Source: Nostoc parmelioides FACHB-3921
GTDB taxonomy: Bacteria; Cyanobacteriota; Cyanobacteriia; Cyanobacteriales; Nostocaceae
DNA: 64,000 nucleotides
Direction of reading: 5' to 3'
NCBI RefSeq assembly: GCF_014696625.1
Contig: NZ_JACJQL010000034.1
Location: 1 to 64,000 of the forward strand
The translations under genes and the position numbers were made by a program. Below the pieces are notes generated by a model that ran no database searches, was not told the DNA's origin, and saw only the letters and a list, made by a program, of their open reading frames with translations. Of the stretch, positions 1-8,932 are shown in pieces. Numbering within the stretch: position 1 is the stretch's first letter; every line of letters starts with the position of its first letter.

Positions 1-455
1 TTCGGCACATCTGTACGCCCTCTAGCGCCACCAAAAGCAGAACCTTTCCACACACGCCCAGTTACTAATTGAAAGGGACGAGTACTAATTTCTTGTCCTG
101 CACCAGCGACACCAATAATGACACTCACACCCCAACCTTTGGTAGATGTACCCATATAATGATGAATCATCTGCCCGTTGATACTAAAACGACTAGTCCC
201 ATCGGGCATCAAACCTCGTCCTTGAGTACCACGAATGGCTTGACAGAGATTAGTCTTAAAACTCAGACAATAGGCACATTGGCGACATTCTGGGGTGTAG
301 AGAGGAATCACATGATCCCCTGGTTTGACGCTGGTAACGCCAGCACCCACATCTACCACCACCCCTGCGCCTTCATGTCCTAAAATCGCGGGAAACAAAC
401 CTTCGGGATCATCTCCTGAAAGGGTGTAAGCATCCGTATGGCAAACACCACTGGG
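1..455 (-). pseudogene. frmA: S-(hydroxymethyl)glutathione dehydrogenase (class III ADH) relic, cut by the window edge
   Basis: The minus strand reads as a class III zinc alcohol dehydrogenase, the enzyme that oxidises the glutathione adduct of formaldehyde. Clear family motifs are GVCHTDAYTLSG, FPAILGHEGAG, the structural-zinc segment PECRQCAYC and, nearer the window edge, TRPFQLVTGRVWKGSAFGG. Two defects make it a relic. A stop (TTA on the plus strand, 456-458) lies just before PSGVCHTDAY, so about 35 N-terminal residues are missing. At 140/141 the sequence jumps from HHYMGTST directly to KGWGVSV, which removes roughly 125 residues that hold most of the NAD-binding Rossmann domain. The internal deletion is in frame. 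The gene continues beyond base 1, so its 3' end is not seen. Family identity is confident; loss of function is inferred from the missing cofactor domain. Confidence 0.85.
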
Positions 456-673
456 TTAATGGGATACATTTTTAGAAGATTTTACATAAATTCATGAAAA
501 GGCATGATGTTCAGATACTCGGATTTTCAAATAAGTCGTACATCTTGTTTTTCTTGAATAATTGAGGATTAATTTAGCGTAGTTTGACAAGATGTCATTT
601 GACATGGGTAGTAATTTTACTTATTCTCACGGTGTTTACTTTTTGGTGTAATTTACCGTCAACGGTGTGAGGA

Positions 674-3205
674 ATGAGGGTGAAACAACATAGTTTATTT
701 GCTTATCTATGGCTAACTTTTACCATATCAATTTTTGCTAACTTCCCCGCATATTCCGAAGAGATAGCGATTAAAGACATTCCCCAACTAAGTGAGATAC
801 AGCTTCCTCACACAAGCGTTAAAGAATTATTCGCACAGCAACAAAATCCAGTTATTCAAGTGACAGGGGTACGCCTCAATCAAACTCCTAACAGCCTAGA
901 AATAATATTAGAAACTCCTGCATCTGATAAGTTGCAAGTTACCAATAAGAGTGAGGGAAATAATTTTATTGTCGATATTCCTAACGCGCAATTAAGTTTA
1001 CCTAGTGGTAACTCATTTCGTCAAGAAAAACCATTTGCAGGAATTACAGAAGTAGTAGTCACCAATCAAGATGCAAATAGTATTCGGGTGACAATAACGG
1101 GTGAAACCGCTATACCAAAAGTTGAGTTAGATGACAGCGATACAGGTTTAATTTTCATCGTCACACCAGTTACATCACCTACTAGCGAAACACCAGCAAA
1201 TGAACCTATTGAATTGACGGTGACAGGAGAACGCGATACCTATTCCGTACCCGATGCTGTCACCGCAACCAGGACAAATACGCCACTCCGAGATATTCCC
1301 CAATCAATTCAAGTTATCCCGCGTCAGGTAATTGAAGATAGAAATGTTGTGCGTCTTTCGGAATTAGCGGATAACGTTAGCGGTGTCCAACCAGAACGGG
1401 GATATGGGGGTGTGTCTTCCCAAGGTTATAGAATTAGAGGCTTTTTAACTAACTTTGAAACTCTCAGAAATGGATTTCCCGACTACGGTTATTTTAGTCC
1501 TCGTGATGTAGCGAATATCGAAAGAGTCGAGTTTCTCAAAGGGCCAGCAGCCGTACTTTATGGAGGTAGTCCCACACAATATGCAGGTGGAAGCGGGTTA
1601 GTAAATACGGTGACGAAAAAGCCACTAGAAACACCTTACTATAATGCTAGTTTGACCTACGGTAGTTATAACTTTATTCGTCCTACTTTAGATATTACAG
1701 GCCCTTTAACAGATGACAAATCAGTATTATATCGGCTGAATGTTGCTTACGAAAATGCTGATAGTTTCCGCGATTTTGTGAGAAACGATAGCTTCTTTAT
1801 TTCTCCGGTGATAGAGTGGAAAGTCGGAGAAAAGACCAAAATAACTTTTGAATTTGAGCATCAAAAATATAATCTGGTATTTGACCAAGGAATACCCATT
1901 CAACCAGAATCTTTGAGGCTTCCGAGAAGTCGGTTTTTAGGAGAGCCAAATTTTGCTAATGGTAATTTTACTTTTAATTCGTTTACCTACACTCTTGATA
2001 GCGAATTTAGTAAAGATTGGTCATTTCGTCAAGGGTTTAATGTCCTGGGCGCAAAATTAGATGATGCCAAATACACATATTATGGTTCTTTAGAAGACGA
2101 TAGGCGTACCCTAAATCGGTTTATTACTGCATCGGAAGAGGAACACGCAAATATAACTTTTCAAAACCAAATCTCTGGTAAATTCTCTACAGGCACAATT
2201 CGTCACAATGTTTTATTTGGTGTGGATTTAGCCTATAACTTATTTAATTATATATTTGCCCCAGATGAGGAATTATCAATAGATATTTTTAACCCTCAAT
2301 ATGGTGGAACTCCTATTTCAACTGGTGGTGAACCATTTGGACGGAGAATTGTTTCTCAAAATGTGGGTGTGTTTGCCCAAAACTTGGTTGAATTAACGCC
2401 AAACTTCAAAGTTTTGTTGGGTGGACGCTTCGATTTTAACGAATACAGTCGGGAAGATAGAGTTACGAATGACTTATTAGATGAACAATCTAATACTAGA
2501 TTTTCTCCCAGAGTTGGACTTGTATATCAACCTACAAAAAATACCTCCTTGTACTTTAATTGGACAACCGGATTTTCGCCGCAATTTCAAGCACGTGGCC
2601 GCACAAATGAGCAATTTGAACCTCAAAATACTGAACAATTTGAAGTAGGAGTTAAGCAGAATTTTCTCAATGATAAGCTTTCGGCGACCTTAGCATTTTT
2701 CCAAGTGACTAAGCAAAATGTTTTAACACCAGATCCAGTAGACTCTAGATTTAGTGTGCAAACAGGAGAACAGGAAAGTAAGGGGATTGAGTTTGATATT
2801 GCTGGGGAGATTTTACCAGGATGGAAAGTAATTGCTAACTATGCCTATATTGATGGTACGGTGACAAAAGATAATAGAATTCCTGTGGGAGATAGATTAG
2901 TTGGTGTACCGGAACATAGTTTGGGATTGTGGACGACTTACGAATTTCAAACAGGAAGTCTCCAGGGTTTAGGGTTGGGGGTAGGTTTGTATTATGTTGG
3001 AGAACAGGAGGTAATCTTACCCAATACTTTTACAGTTCCTAGTTATGTCCGCGCTGATGCTTCCGTTTTTTATCGGCGGAATAACTTCAGATATGCTCTT
3101 AATTTTAAGAATATTTCTAATGTGAAATATTATGACTTAGACAGTTATAATATTGACCCAGCTGCACCATTTACTCTGTTTGGAACGATATCGGTTGAGT
3201 TTTAA
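674..3205 (+). CDS. TonB-dependent siderophore receptor with N-terminal AMIN domain
   Basis: Outer-membrane receptor for uptake of ferric siderophores, 843 residues. An N-terminal signal sequence (about 1-28) is followed by an AMIN-like segment (about 60-165, from IQVTGVRLNQ onward), a plug domain (from about 205, with DIPQSIQVIPRQVIEDR and VEFLKGPAAVLYGG) and a 22-strand-type barrel ending in phenylalanine (TISVEF), as outer-membrane proteins do. AMIN domains ahead of the plug are common in cyanobacterial receptors. It is the first gene of a same-strand cluster: the binding protein starts 33 bp downstream and permease and ATPase genes follow. Such clusters are normally iron-regulated through Fur, but I could not identify a convincing Fur box upstream. 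Substrate is not predictable; a hydroxamate-type siderophore is a guess. The ATG at 674 is chosen; a GTG two codons on is possible. Confidence 0.9.
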   Translation: MRVKQHSLFAYLWLTFTISIFANFPAYSEEIAIKDIPQLSEIQLPHTSVKELFAQQQNPVIQVTGVRLNQTPNSLEIILETPASDKLQVTNKSEGNNFIVDIPNAQLSLPSGNSFRQEKPFAGITEVVVTNQDANSIRVTITGETAIPKVELDDSDTGLIFIVTPVTSPTSETPANEPIELTVTGERDTYSVPDAVTATRTNTPLRDIPQSIQVIPRQVIEDRNVVRLSELADNVSGVQPERGYGGVSSQGYRIRGFLTNFETLRNGFPDYGYFSPRDVANIERVEFLKGPAAVLYGGSPTQYAGGSGLVNTVTKKPLETPYYNASLTYGSYNFIRPTLDITGPLTDDKSVLYRLNVAYENADSFRDFVRNDSFFISPVIEWKVGEKTKITFEFEHQKYNLVFDQGIPIQPESLRLPRSRFLGEPNFANGNFTFNSFTYTLDSEFSKDWSFRQGFNVLGAKLDDAKYTYYGSLEDDRRTLNRFITASEEEHANITFQNQISGKFSTGTIRHNVLFGVDLAYNLFNYIFAPDEELSIDIFNPQYGGTPISTGGEPFGRRIVSQNVGVFAQNLVELTPNFKVLLGGRFDFNEYSREDRVTNDLLDEQSNTRFSPRVGLVYQPTKNTSLYFNWTTGFSPQFQARGRTNEQFEPQNTEQFEVGVKQNFLNDKLSATLAFFQVTKQNVLTPDPVDSRFSVQTGEQESKGIEFDIAGEILPGWKVIANYAYIDGTVTKDNRIPVGDRLVGVPEHSLGLWTTYEFQTGSLQGLGLGVGLYYVGEQEVILPNTFTVPSYVRADASVFYRRNNFRYALNFKNISNVKYYDLDSYNIDPAAPFTLFGTISVEF

Positions 3206-3238
3206 TTAATAAGTTGTATTCACCAAAATTTTTTACTC

Positions 3239-4249
3239 ATGGGAATGCAAAGACATTTTTCGATTGTCCTGGTTTCGCTGCTATTGGGTTCAGTTTGTGG
3301 TTGTGAGGGAAAGGTTGTATCACCTAATGTCACAACATCTATAGGCACAGAATATACACCTGTAACTATCAAAAATTGTGGCTTGAATATTACTTATAAA
3401 CAACCTCCCAAACGAGCTGTAACCATGACTCAATCTGCAACTGAAGTGATGCTGGCTCTGGGGTTAGAAAAATACATGGTGGGTACAGCTTATTTAGATA
3501 ATCCGATTTTACCAGAGTATGAACAAGCATATAGAAAAATTCCCGTATTGGCGGCAAAGTATCCGTCGCGGGAAGTTTTTTTAGGTGTTGAACCTGATTT
3601 TGTGTTTACTACTGAAGATAGTGCATTTGATAATCAAACCCTTGGCGCACGGACAGAGTTATTAAAGTTAGGAATTAATTCTTATTTATTACCCATTGAA
3701 TGTGAAAAACCTGAACTCAGACCAGATAGGGTGACGATGGATAATCTCTATCAGGAAATATTAGATATTGGGCGAATATTTGGGGTGGAAGAAAGAGCGC
3801 AAACGCTGATTAAAGAATTGCGATCGCAATTACAAATCACCCAAGCCAAGCTAGGTAAAATCACTACTAAAAAGCGGATATTCTGGTATGATTCCGAAAA
3901 TCCTCCACTGACTGTCTCTAACTGGGGAATGCCCAATCATATTATTGACTTGGCGGGTGGGGAAAACATTTTTAAAGATATTCAAAAAAAACAAGCTTGG
4001 GTAACAGTTAATTGGGAAGATGTAATTAACCGTCAACCTGATGTAATTGTGTTGATTGACGCTAGTTGGTCATCAGCCGAAGAAAAGCGACGGTTACTAA
4101 AATCTAATCCTGCTTATGCCAAACTCAAAGCTGTGCAGGAAGATAAATTTATTATCCTGGGTTTTAGTTATACAATGCCGGGAATTCGTAATATTGAGGG
4201 GGTGAGGAAGTTAGCAGAGGCTTTGTATCCAGAGAAGTTTAAACAGTAA
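3239..4249 (+). CDS. Iron-siderophore ABC transporter substrate-binding lipoprotein (FecB/FhuD type)
   Basis: Periplasmic binding protein that would hand a ferric siderophore to the inner-membrane permease. The N-terminus has a hydrophobic segment ending in VCGC, a plausible lipobox, so the mature protein is probably lipid-anchored. The fold is that of the periplasmic-binding class with two lobes and a linking helix: KRAVTMTQSATEVMLALGL near the start, EPDFVFTT in the middle, and RQPDVIVLIDASW with the C-terminal lobe after it. Length (336 residues) is usual for the family. It lies 33 bp after the receptor gene and ahead of permease and ATPase genes on the same strand, although a broken toxin-antitoxin pair now separates it from the permease. 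Confidence 0.88.
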   Translation: MGMQRHFSIVLVSLLLGSVCGCEGKVVSPNVTTSIGTEYTPVTIKNCGLNITYKQPPKRAVTMTQSATEVMLALGLEKYMVGTAYLDNPILPEYEQAYRKIPVLAAKYPSREVFLGVEPDFVFTTEDSAFDNQTLGARTELLKLGINSYLLPIECEKPELRPDRVTMDNLYQEILDIGRIFGVEERAQTLIKELRSQLQITQAKLGKITTKKRIFWYDSENPPLTVSNWGMPNHIIDLAGGENIFKDIQKKQAWVTVNWEDVINRQPDVIVLIDASWSSAEEKRRLLKSNPAYAKLKAVQEDKFIILGFSYTMPGIRNIEGVRKLAEALYPEKFKQ

Positions 4250-4304
4250 GATTAAAGTGTGTCTTTGAGGAATAAATTCAATTAGTAAATCTAATTAGCT
4301 AACT

Positions 4305-4604
4305 ATGGAGCAAATAACATTACCAGATGTTCTCACCCTTGAAGAAGCCTCAGCATACTTGCGTCTACCCATAGAAGTGGTTTTGCGTCAAGCCTCCCAA
4401 GGAAATATTCCTGGGCGCAAAATTGAGAATGACTGGAGATTTTTGAAGGTTGCAATTGATGACTGGTTACGTTCTCAAACTAGTCGTTCTGTTCTCCTAA
4501 CTCAAGTCGGTATGCTGGCTGATGATGATTCTCTGGCACAATTGAGAACAACAATTTATCAACAGAGGGGACGAACTGAAGTTGATGCGGAGTCTGATGT
4601 TTGA
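4305..4604 (+). CDS. Excisionase-type helix-turn-helix protein, probable antitoxin
   Basis: A 99-residue protein whose first 60 residues match the HTH_17/excisionase DNA-binding fold: LTLEEASAYLRLPIEVVLRQ, then a short wing with GRKIENDWRF and AIDDWLRS. Proteins of this size and fold are common in cyanobacteria directly upstream of VapC-type PIN toxins, where they act as antitoxin and autoregulator. Here the 3' end overlaps by 20 bp an open frame that encodes only the end of a PIN domain (4585-4701), so the toxin has been lost. The pair interrupts an iron-uptake cluster and is unlikely to take part in transport. The antitoxin role is inferred from context; the fold is clear. Confidence 0.7.
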   Translation: MEQITLPDVLTLEEASAYLRLPIEVVLRQASQGNIPGRKIENDWRFLKVAIDDWLRSQTSRSVLLTQVGMLADDDSLAQLRTTIYQQRGRTEVDAESDV

Positions 4605-4701
4605 TGCTTTTGCTTTAGCAAATCGAGCTACGTTAGTAACACGAAATATTCGCCATTTTCAACAAATTCCTGGTATCCGAGTTGTGAATTGGGTTGACTG
4701 A
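4585..4701 (+). pseudogene. VapC-type PIN-domain toxin, C-terminal remnant (38 codons)
   Basis: The frame starting at the ATG at 4585 reads DAFALANRATLVTRNIRHF and then QQIPGIRVVNWVD before a TGA. This matches the end of PIN-domain ribonuclease toxins, where a conserved Asp (here in DAFALA) precedes the pattern LVTxNxxHF and a final GxxVxNW. A full PIN domain has about 130 residues, so the N-terminal two thirds with the first catalytic acidic residues are absent. Its position overlapping the end of the HTH gene is that of a toxin following its antitoxin. Non-functional as a nuclease by inference. Confidence 0.65.
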
Positions 4702-4725
4702 TAAAGTTCTTGTTTAACCAAAAGA

Positions 4726-5781
4726 ATGAAACAAAGGAGATTTCAAAAAACACGCTATCAACTACTAATAATTAGCTTAATTATTATACTTATTATCTCC
4801 ATCACGTTAGCTGTGATGATTGGCCCAGTACCAATTCCGCCTTTAAGAGTATGGCAAATAGCACTTGGACAATTATTCCCCAATTTAACAGGGGATTGGA
4901 CACCTGCACAGGTGCAAATTGTGTGGTTAATTCGCTTCCCCCGTGTGCTGTTGGCTTTTTTTGTGGGTGCTGGACTGTCGGTGGTGGGTGTGACAATGCA
5001 GGCTTTGGTAAGAAATTCCCTGGCTGATCCTTATATCCTTGGCGTTTCCTCTGGTGCGTCGGTGGGGGCTGTTTTAGTCATTCTGTTTGGGGTTTTCGCT
5101 TCCCTGGGGATATATGCGGTATCTGTGGGGGCGTTTTTGGGGGCGATGTTGTCTTTTATTGTGGTTTTTTTGTTGGCGCAGCGTCAGGGAAGGATTTCTT
5201 CGACTCGGTTAATTTTAGCTGGTGTGGCGGTATCTTACTTATTCTCTGCTGTTACCAGTTTTTTGACGTTGAAAGCGGGAAGTGGTGATGCGGCGCGGCG
5301 AGTCTTATTTTGGTTATTGGGGGGACTGTCGGGGACAAAGTGGGCTGATTTGATTTTACCGATGGGATCTCTGGGAATAGGAATGGTGTACTTATTATTG
5401 CAGAGGCGATCGCTTAATGCTTTGCTCATCGGTGAAGAAACAGCCATGACTTTGGGAACAGATAGCTATCGCTTCCGTAAGCAGTTATTTTTGGTAACAT
5501 CACTGTTAACTGGGGTGATGGTTGCAGTGAGTGGGGCGATTGGTTTTGTGGGTTTAATGATACCTCATAGCGTCCGGTTACTCGTCGGTTCAGATCATCG
5601 CCGTGTACTACCTATAAGCCTGTTAATGGGGGGAAATTTCCTGATTTGGGCGGATGTATTAGCACGCATGATTATTGCCCCAGAGGAATTACCTATCGGT
5701 ATTATTACGGCACTCTTCGGTACTCCTTTTTTCATTTGGTTGATGCAGCTTTCTCCAAAAACATTAGGAGGGGGACGATGA
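4726..5781 (+). CDS. FecCD-family iron-siderophore ABC transporter permease
   Basis: Inner-membrane permease of 351 residues with about ten hydrophobic segments. Family signatures include IRFPRVLLAFFVGAGLSVVG followed by MQALVRNSLADPYILGVSSG, the GDAARRVLFWLLGGL stretch, and the coupling region GAIGFVGLMIPHSVRLLVGSDHR near the C-terminus, which contacts the ATPase. A single FecCD protein of this length would act as a homodimer, as BtuC and FhuB halves do. Its last codons overlap the start of the ATPase gene by 4 bp (ATGA), so the two are almost certainly translated together. Confidence 0.92.
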   Translation: MKQRRFQKTRYQLLIISLIIILIISITLAVMIGPVPIPPLRVWQIALGQLFPNLTGDWTPAQVQIVWLIRFPRVLLAFFVGAGLSVVGVTMQALVRNSLADPYILGVSSGASVGAVLVILFGVFASLGIYAVSVGAFLGAMLSFIVVFLLAQRQGRISSTRLILAGVAVSYLFSAVTSFLTLKAGSGDAARRVLFWLLGGLSGTKWADLILPMGSLGIGMVYLLLQRRSLNALLIGEETAMTLGTDSYRFRKQLFLVTSLLTGVMVAVSGAIGFVGLMIPHSVRLLVGSDHRRVLPISLLMGGNFLIWADVLARMIIAPEELPIGIITALFGTPFFIWLMQLSPKTLGGGR

Positions 5782-6578
5782 GGCTGGTAGTTGAGAATTT
5801 GTCTTGTCGTATTGAGAAAACGCCGATTTTGCGGGATATTAATCTGGAAGTCGCATCCGGTGAGTTTGTCGGGTTAATTGGCCCTAATGGGAGTGGGAAA
5901 TCTAGTTTATTGCGCTGTATTTACCGTGTTCTCAAGCCGGATACAGGGCGAATTACTCTCAATGGTCAAGATATTTGGTGTTTGAGTCCCCGTGAGATGG
6001 CGCAACAGACGGCGGTAGTTTTACAGGAGACACCAACGGAATTTGATTTTACGGTCGAGGAAATGGTGTGGATGGGTAGAAATCCCCATCAAGGAATGTT
6101 TGAGCGAGAAACAGAGAAAGACCGCGATATCGTCAGGGAAGCACTAGATCAGGTGGGAATGCTGGAGTTTTGTGAGCGTTCCTTTATTTCCCTTTCTGGT
6201 GGTGAGAAGCAGCGAGTATTGGTAGCACGAGCTTTAGCACAACAAGCACAGTTTTTGATTCTCGATGAGCCGACTAATCATTTAGATATTCGCTATCAGT
6301 TGGAACTTTTGGAGTTGGTGAAAGGGTTGGGTGTGACTACAATAGCAGCGTTACATGATTTGAATTTGGCTGCTAGTTATTGCGATCGCATTTATTTTGT
6401 CCATCATGGCACAATCAAAGCAGTAGGAACGCCTCACAATTTACTGCAACCTAGTTTAATTCGTGAGGTATTTGGTGTAGGTTCAACAGTGGAAATCGAC
6501 CAAAGTAATGGTAAATTACACATCAGCTTCTTTTTAGATACGAAAATAGAGAGCAAGAGGAATTTTCTTACTTCTTGA
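5778..6578 (+). CDS. Iron-siderophore ABC transporter ATP-binding protein (FecE type)
   Basis: ATPase of the siderophore importer. Starting at the ATG that overlaps the permease stop, the protein has Walker A GPNGSGKSS (about residues 37-45), a Q-loop around VVLQETPTEF, the ABC signature LSGGEKQRV, Walker B FLILDEPTNHLD and the H-loop AALHDLN. The order and the LHDLNLAASYCDRIYF ending are typical of the FepC/BtuD branch. A much longer upstream reading in this frame runs through the permease gene and is rejected, because the family start (MRLVVENLSC) lies at 5778. Confidence 0.93.
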   Translation: MRLVVENLSCRIEKTPILRDINLEVASGEFVGLIGPNGSGKSSLLRCIYRVLKPDTGRITLNGQDIWCLSPREMAQQTAVVLQETPTEFDFTVEEMVWMGRNPHQGMFERETEKDRDIVREALDQVGMLEFCERSFISLSGGEKQRVLVARALAQQAQFLILDEPTNHLDIRYQLELLELVKGLGVTTIAALHDLNLAASYCDRIYFVHHGTIKAVGTPHNLLQPSLIREVFGVGSTVEIDQSNGKLHISFFLDTKIESKRNFLTS

Positions 6579-6758
6579 ATCTTGCTACTTTATCTATATT
6601 TTTTCATCGGGTAAGTCTGCTTGTCAATTGGGTTTGAGATGCGTTAACCCTAACAGTAGACATCGTTATAATATTCTCAAAATAAAGTAATTCCACGGAA
6701 GAATGCAAGTAAAAACTATTTTATGCTTTAGAAATAAAATTATTACTTTCACGTAACT

Positions 6759-7259
6759 ATGCTCAAATACTCAAAATTGCTGTTAGCACTTATAGGGATT
6801 TTCTGCATATTTAATTACTCAGAAATACAATCTACCCAAGCTCAAGTAGCAGCAAAAGCCAAGCTAACTTACAAAGATGAATTTGATCGACATACCAGTT
6901 TTGTAGATGAAAACTGTGTGCGTCCAGAAAAGCGTAGATTCGAGGGTCTAGAATATGAACTGTGCCGGCTGGAAGATATTCCCACCAGAGTTAGTATAGA
7001 AGGGCCAGAGGGGGAAAATGGAGCAACGGCTTACTTCTATGGTGGCAAGCTATTTGCGTTTAGAGATACTGGTAGTGGTCAAGCCTGGATGTTTCAAGAC
7101 GGAAAATTGATTGCGGAAGTGGAAGTGGGTGTTGTTGCCCCAGAATACAATAAAATCACAACTCAATTTAGTCCTAAAATCCGTCAGGAATATACTGATA
7201 GATCGATAGATTCCACTCGAAATATGCTGAAGGTTTTTGGCTTTAATTTTAATTTGTAA
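6759..7259 (+). CDS. Hypothetical secreted protein, 166 residues
   Basis: I do not recognise the family. The first 29 residues form a signal peptide (hydrophobic LLLALIGIFCIFNY, then STQAQVAA as a likely cleavage site). The mature part is rich in beta-type turns, with repeated short GGKLFAF, DGKLIAE-like stretches that suggest a small beta sheet, and has two cysteines (ENCVRPE and YELCRLE) spaced to form a disulfide. It follows the siderophore transporter on the same strand after a 180-bp spacer, too long to assume cotranscription. Real coding is supported by the signal peptide, length and codon use like its neighbours. Confidence 0.6.
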   Translation: MLKYSKLLLALIGIFCIFNYSEIQSTQAQVAAKAKLTYKDEFDRHTSFVDENCVRPEKRRFEGLEYELCRLEDIPTRVSIEGPEGENGATAYFYGGKLFAFRDTGSGQAWMFQDGKLIAEVEVGVVAPEYNKITTQFSPKIRQEYTDRSIDSTRNMLKVFGFNFNL

Positions 7260-7458
7260 AAATAGTTTGTAAAAAGTTTTTAGTATTCATGAAATGCAAC
7301 TAAATGGTCTCGTTTTTATCAATATTAAGTAATTATAATTGACAATCGATTAATTACGTAAATTTTTCCATGCAAAAACACAGTATTCCCTAATCTAGCT
7401 ACCCAATGCTAGGAATACTCATTTTACATACCATCTCAAATATCAAAATTTTGGAGAA

Positions 7459-8184
7459 ATGATGATACAAAAAACATATAGATTTATCCTACCAAGCTGC
7501 TTAGGAATTTCAACCATATTAGTGTTACTAAACATAGGTGTAAATCAAAAAGCGATCGCCAATACTTCCTCACAGAATATATCTCCGGTAATCGTTTCCC
7601 AGGTTCAAACAACTGCTGACCCGTTGGTAGAACTGGGAATTACAAGACAAGAACTCGAAAAAGCTCTTGCTGAATCCGATGAAGCGATTAAGCTCAATCC
7701 TAATGATGTAGATGCTTATTTAGATCGGGCAATGATTCGTCATTTCTCAAAAGACTACGCAGGTGCAATTTCTGATTACGAGCAAGCTATCAAACTCCGA
7801 CCACGACCAAAGGATGTTTCTGTATATTCCAATAGTGGTAAAGCTCACGCTGAATTAGGCGACCACACGGGTGCGATCGCAAAATATAACACAGCCCTCA
7901 CAATCGATCCAAATGGAGTTTTTAGTTTATTTATCTATAATGATAGGGGTCTTTCCTATCTGGCTTTAGGGGATACTAAAAGTGCGATCGCAGACTTTAA
8001 TCAAGCAATTCAACTCGCTCCTGAATCCGCAGACTCCTACTATAATCGAGGTCTTGCTCAACGTCGTTTAGGTCAAAAGCAAGCCGCTATTGCCGATTTT
8101 CAAAAAGCAGCAAAATTCTATCAAGCAAATAACAAAACTGAGGAATATAAAAGGACTTTGAAGCAATTAGAAGAGCTTCAGTAA
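7459..8184 (+). CDS. Secreted TPR-repeat protein
   Basis: 241 residues with an N-terminal signal sequence (about 1-35, ending in NQKAIANT) followed from residue 70 by at least four tetratricopeptide repeats. Recognisable repeat ends are AIKLNPNDVDAYLDRAMI, AIKLRPRPKDVSVYSNSGKA, ALTIDPNGVF and AIQLAPESADSYYNRGLAQ. TPR arrays bind proteins; the partner is unknown. Two ATGs stand in tandem at 7459 and 7462; the GGAG at 7453-7456 is better spaced for the second, so the true start may be one codon later. Probably periplasmic or thylakoid-lumen facing. Confidence 0.75.
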   Translation: MMIQKTYRFILPSCLGISTILVLLNIGVNQKAIANTSSQNISPVIVSQVQTTADPLVELGITRQELEKALAESDEAIKLNPNDVDAYLDRAMIRHFSKDYAGAISDYEQAIKLRPRPKDVSVYSNSGKAHAELGDHTGAIAKYNTALTIDPNGVFSLFIYNDRGLSYLALGDTKSAIADFNQAIQLAPESADSYYNRGLAQRRLGQKQAAIADFQKAAKFYQANNKTEEYKRTLKQLEELQ

Positions 8185-8267
8185 AGAACTAAGTAAAAAG
8201 CACAAAGTGAACGGTGTCGGTTTCTGTCCCGTCTAACTTTACAAGGAAGAAAAAATATCTCTAGAGC

Positions 8268-8412
8268 GATGGATGGGGCGATGGTTTGGGATTAGTATAT
8301 GTGGCGATCGCGCCAATGGTATGACCAAGGAATTCACCGTTCCTTCATATCTGCGGACTGATGCAGCGTTATTTTACCGCAGCGATCGCTCAATTCTTCC
8401 ACACACTACTTA
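8268..8412 (+). pseudogene. Relic of the C-terminus of a TonB-dependent siderophore receptor
   Basis: No open gene exists here, but two adjacent frames together spell the end of a siderophore receptor. DGLGLVYV occurs in one frame, and after a shift GDRANGMTKEFTVPSYLRTD and AALFYRSDRS in another, before a stop at 8410-8412. The intact receptor at the start of the window has the equivalent LGLYYVGEQ, then NTFTVPSYVRADASVFYRR near its own C-terminus. The relic is on the same strand, downstream of the same transport cluster, and is disrupted by a frameshift and a missing end. Identification rests on this clear local match of about 40 residues. Confidence 0.7.
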
Positions 8413-8932
8413 ATTGAACATGAGATCATATCTGCGTGCTACTACAACAGTAGCGCCGGAAAAGTAACATTTAAAACTATCGCAGCCCCAACAGGAGGCT
8501 ACCAAGTTATTAACCCCTGATTATCCCTGTTTTGTGAACTTGGAAGCGATCGCCCCTCGCATCATAATCATAAAATTTTCATTACAGAACCAAAAAATGA
8601 AAATATCTTTTCCCTAACCTCTGATTGAATCACCGAACGACAAACGAGGTTTTCCGGCGTTTGTTTCCTGTTAATCAAACATATAAGACTTGCTGATTTT
8701 ATTTGCGAGATATTGTAAAATCTCTCACTTTGAAACTTATCACGATCAGTTATTATATGAGCGTATGCCTTAGTTCAGTCGCAGGGCAGGTTTAGTTGGA
8801 GTGAATGCCAGCAACAATCATTGCTGCACTACAACATTTACCCTCTGCAACTAAAAAAGACTATGCAATATTTGCTAAAGACTTTTTTATAGCTGAACTA
8901 GCCGCTCTTTGTTAAGAATTACGTGATCCCAC
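8413..8932 (+). other. Long spacer and probable leader of the RRM gene
   Basis: No credible gene is present. An open stretch right after the receptor relic (about 8405-8519, reading NSSAGKVTFKTIAAPTGG) could be more decayed coding sequence, but I cannot name it. Around 8642-8666 the arms ACAAACG and CGTTTGT can pair across an 11-base loop. The last 150 bases are a plausible long 5' leader; cyanobacterial rbp genes are known to have long, cold-responsive leaders, but nothing here proves that. Confidence 0.35.

Noticed and set aside
69..383. Plus-strand 104-codon open frame
   Set aside because: It is the complement of the alcohol-dehydrogenase relic, whose minus-strand translation matches a known family.
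480..673. Fur box before the siderophore receptor
   Set aside because: Some AT-rich words (TAATTTTACTTATTCT) are faintly similar, but none approaches the 19-bp consensus well enough to report.
5646..5777. Longer N-terminus for the siderophore ATPase
   Set aside because: The upstream in-frame codons overlap the permease gene; the family start is at the ATGA overlap (5778).
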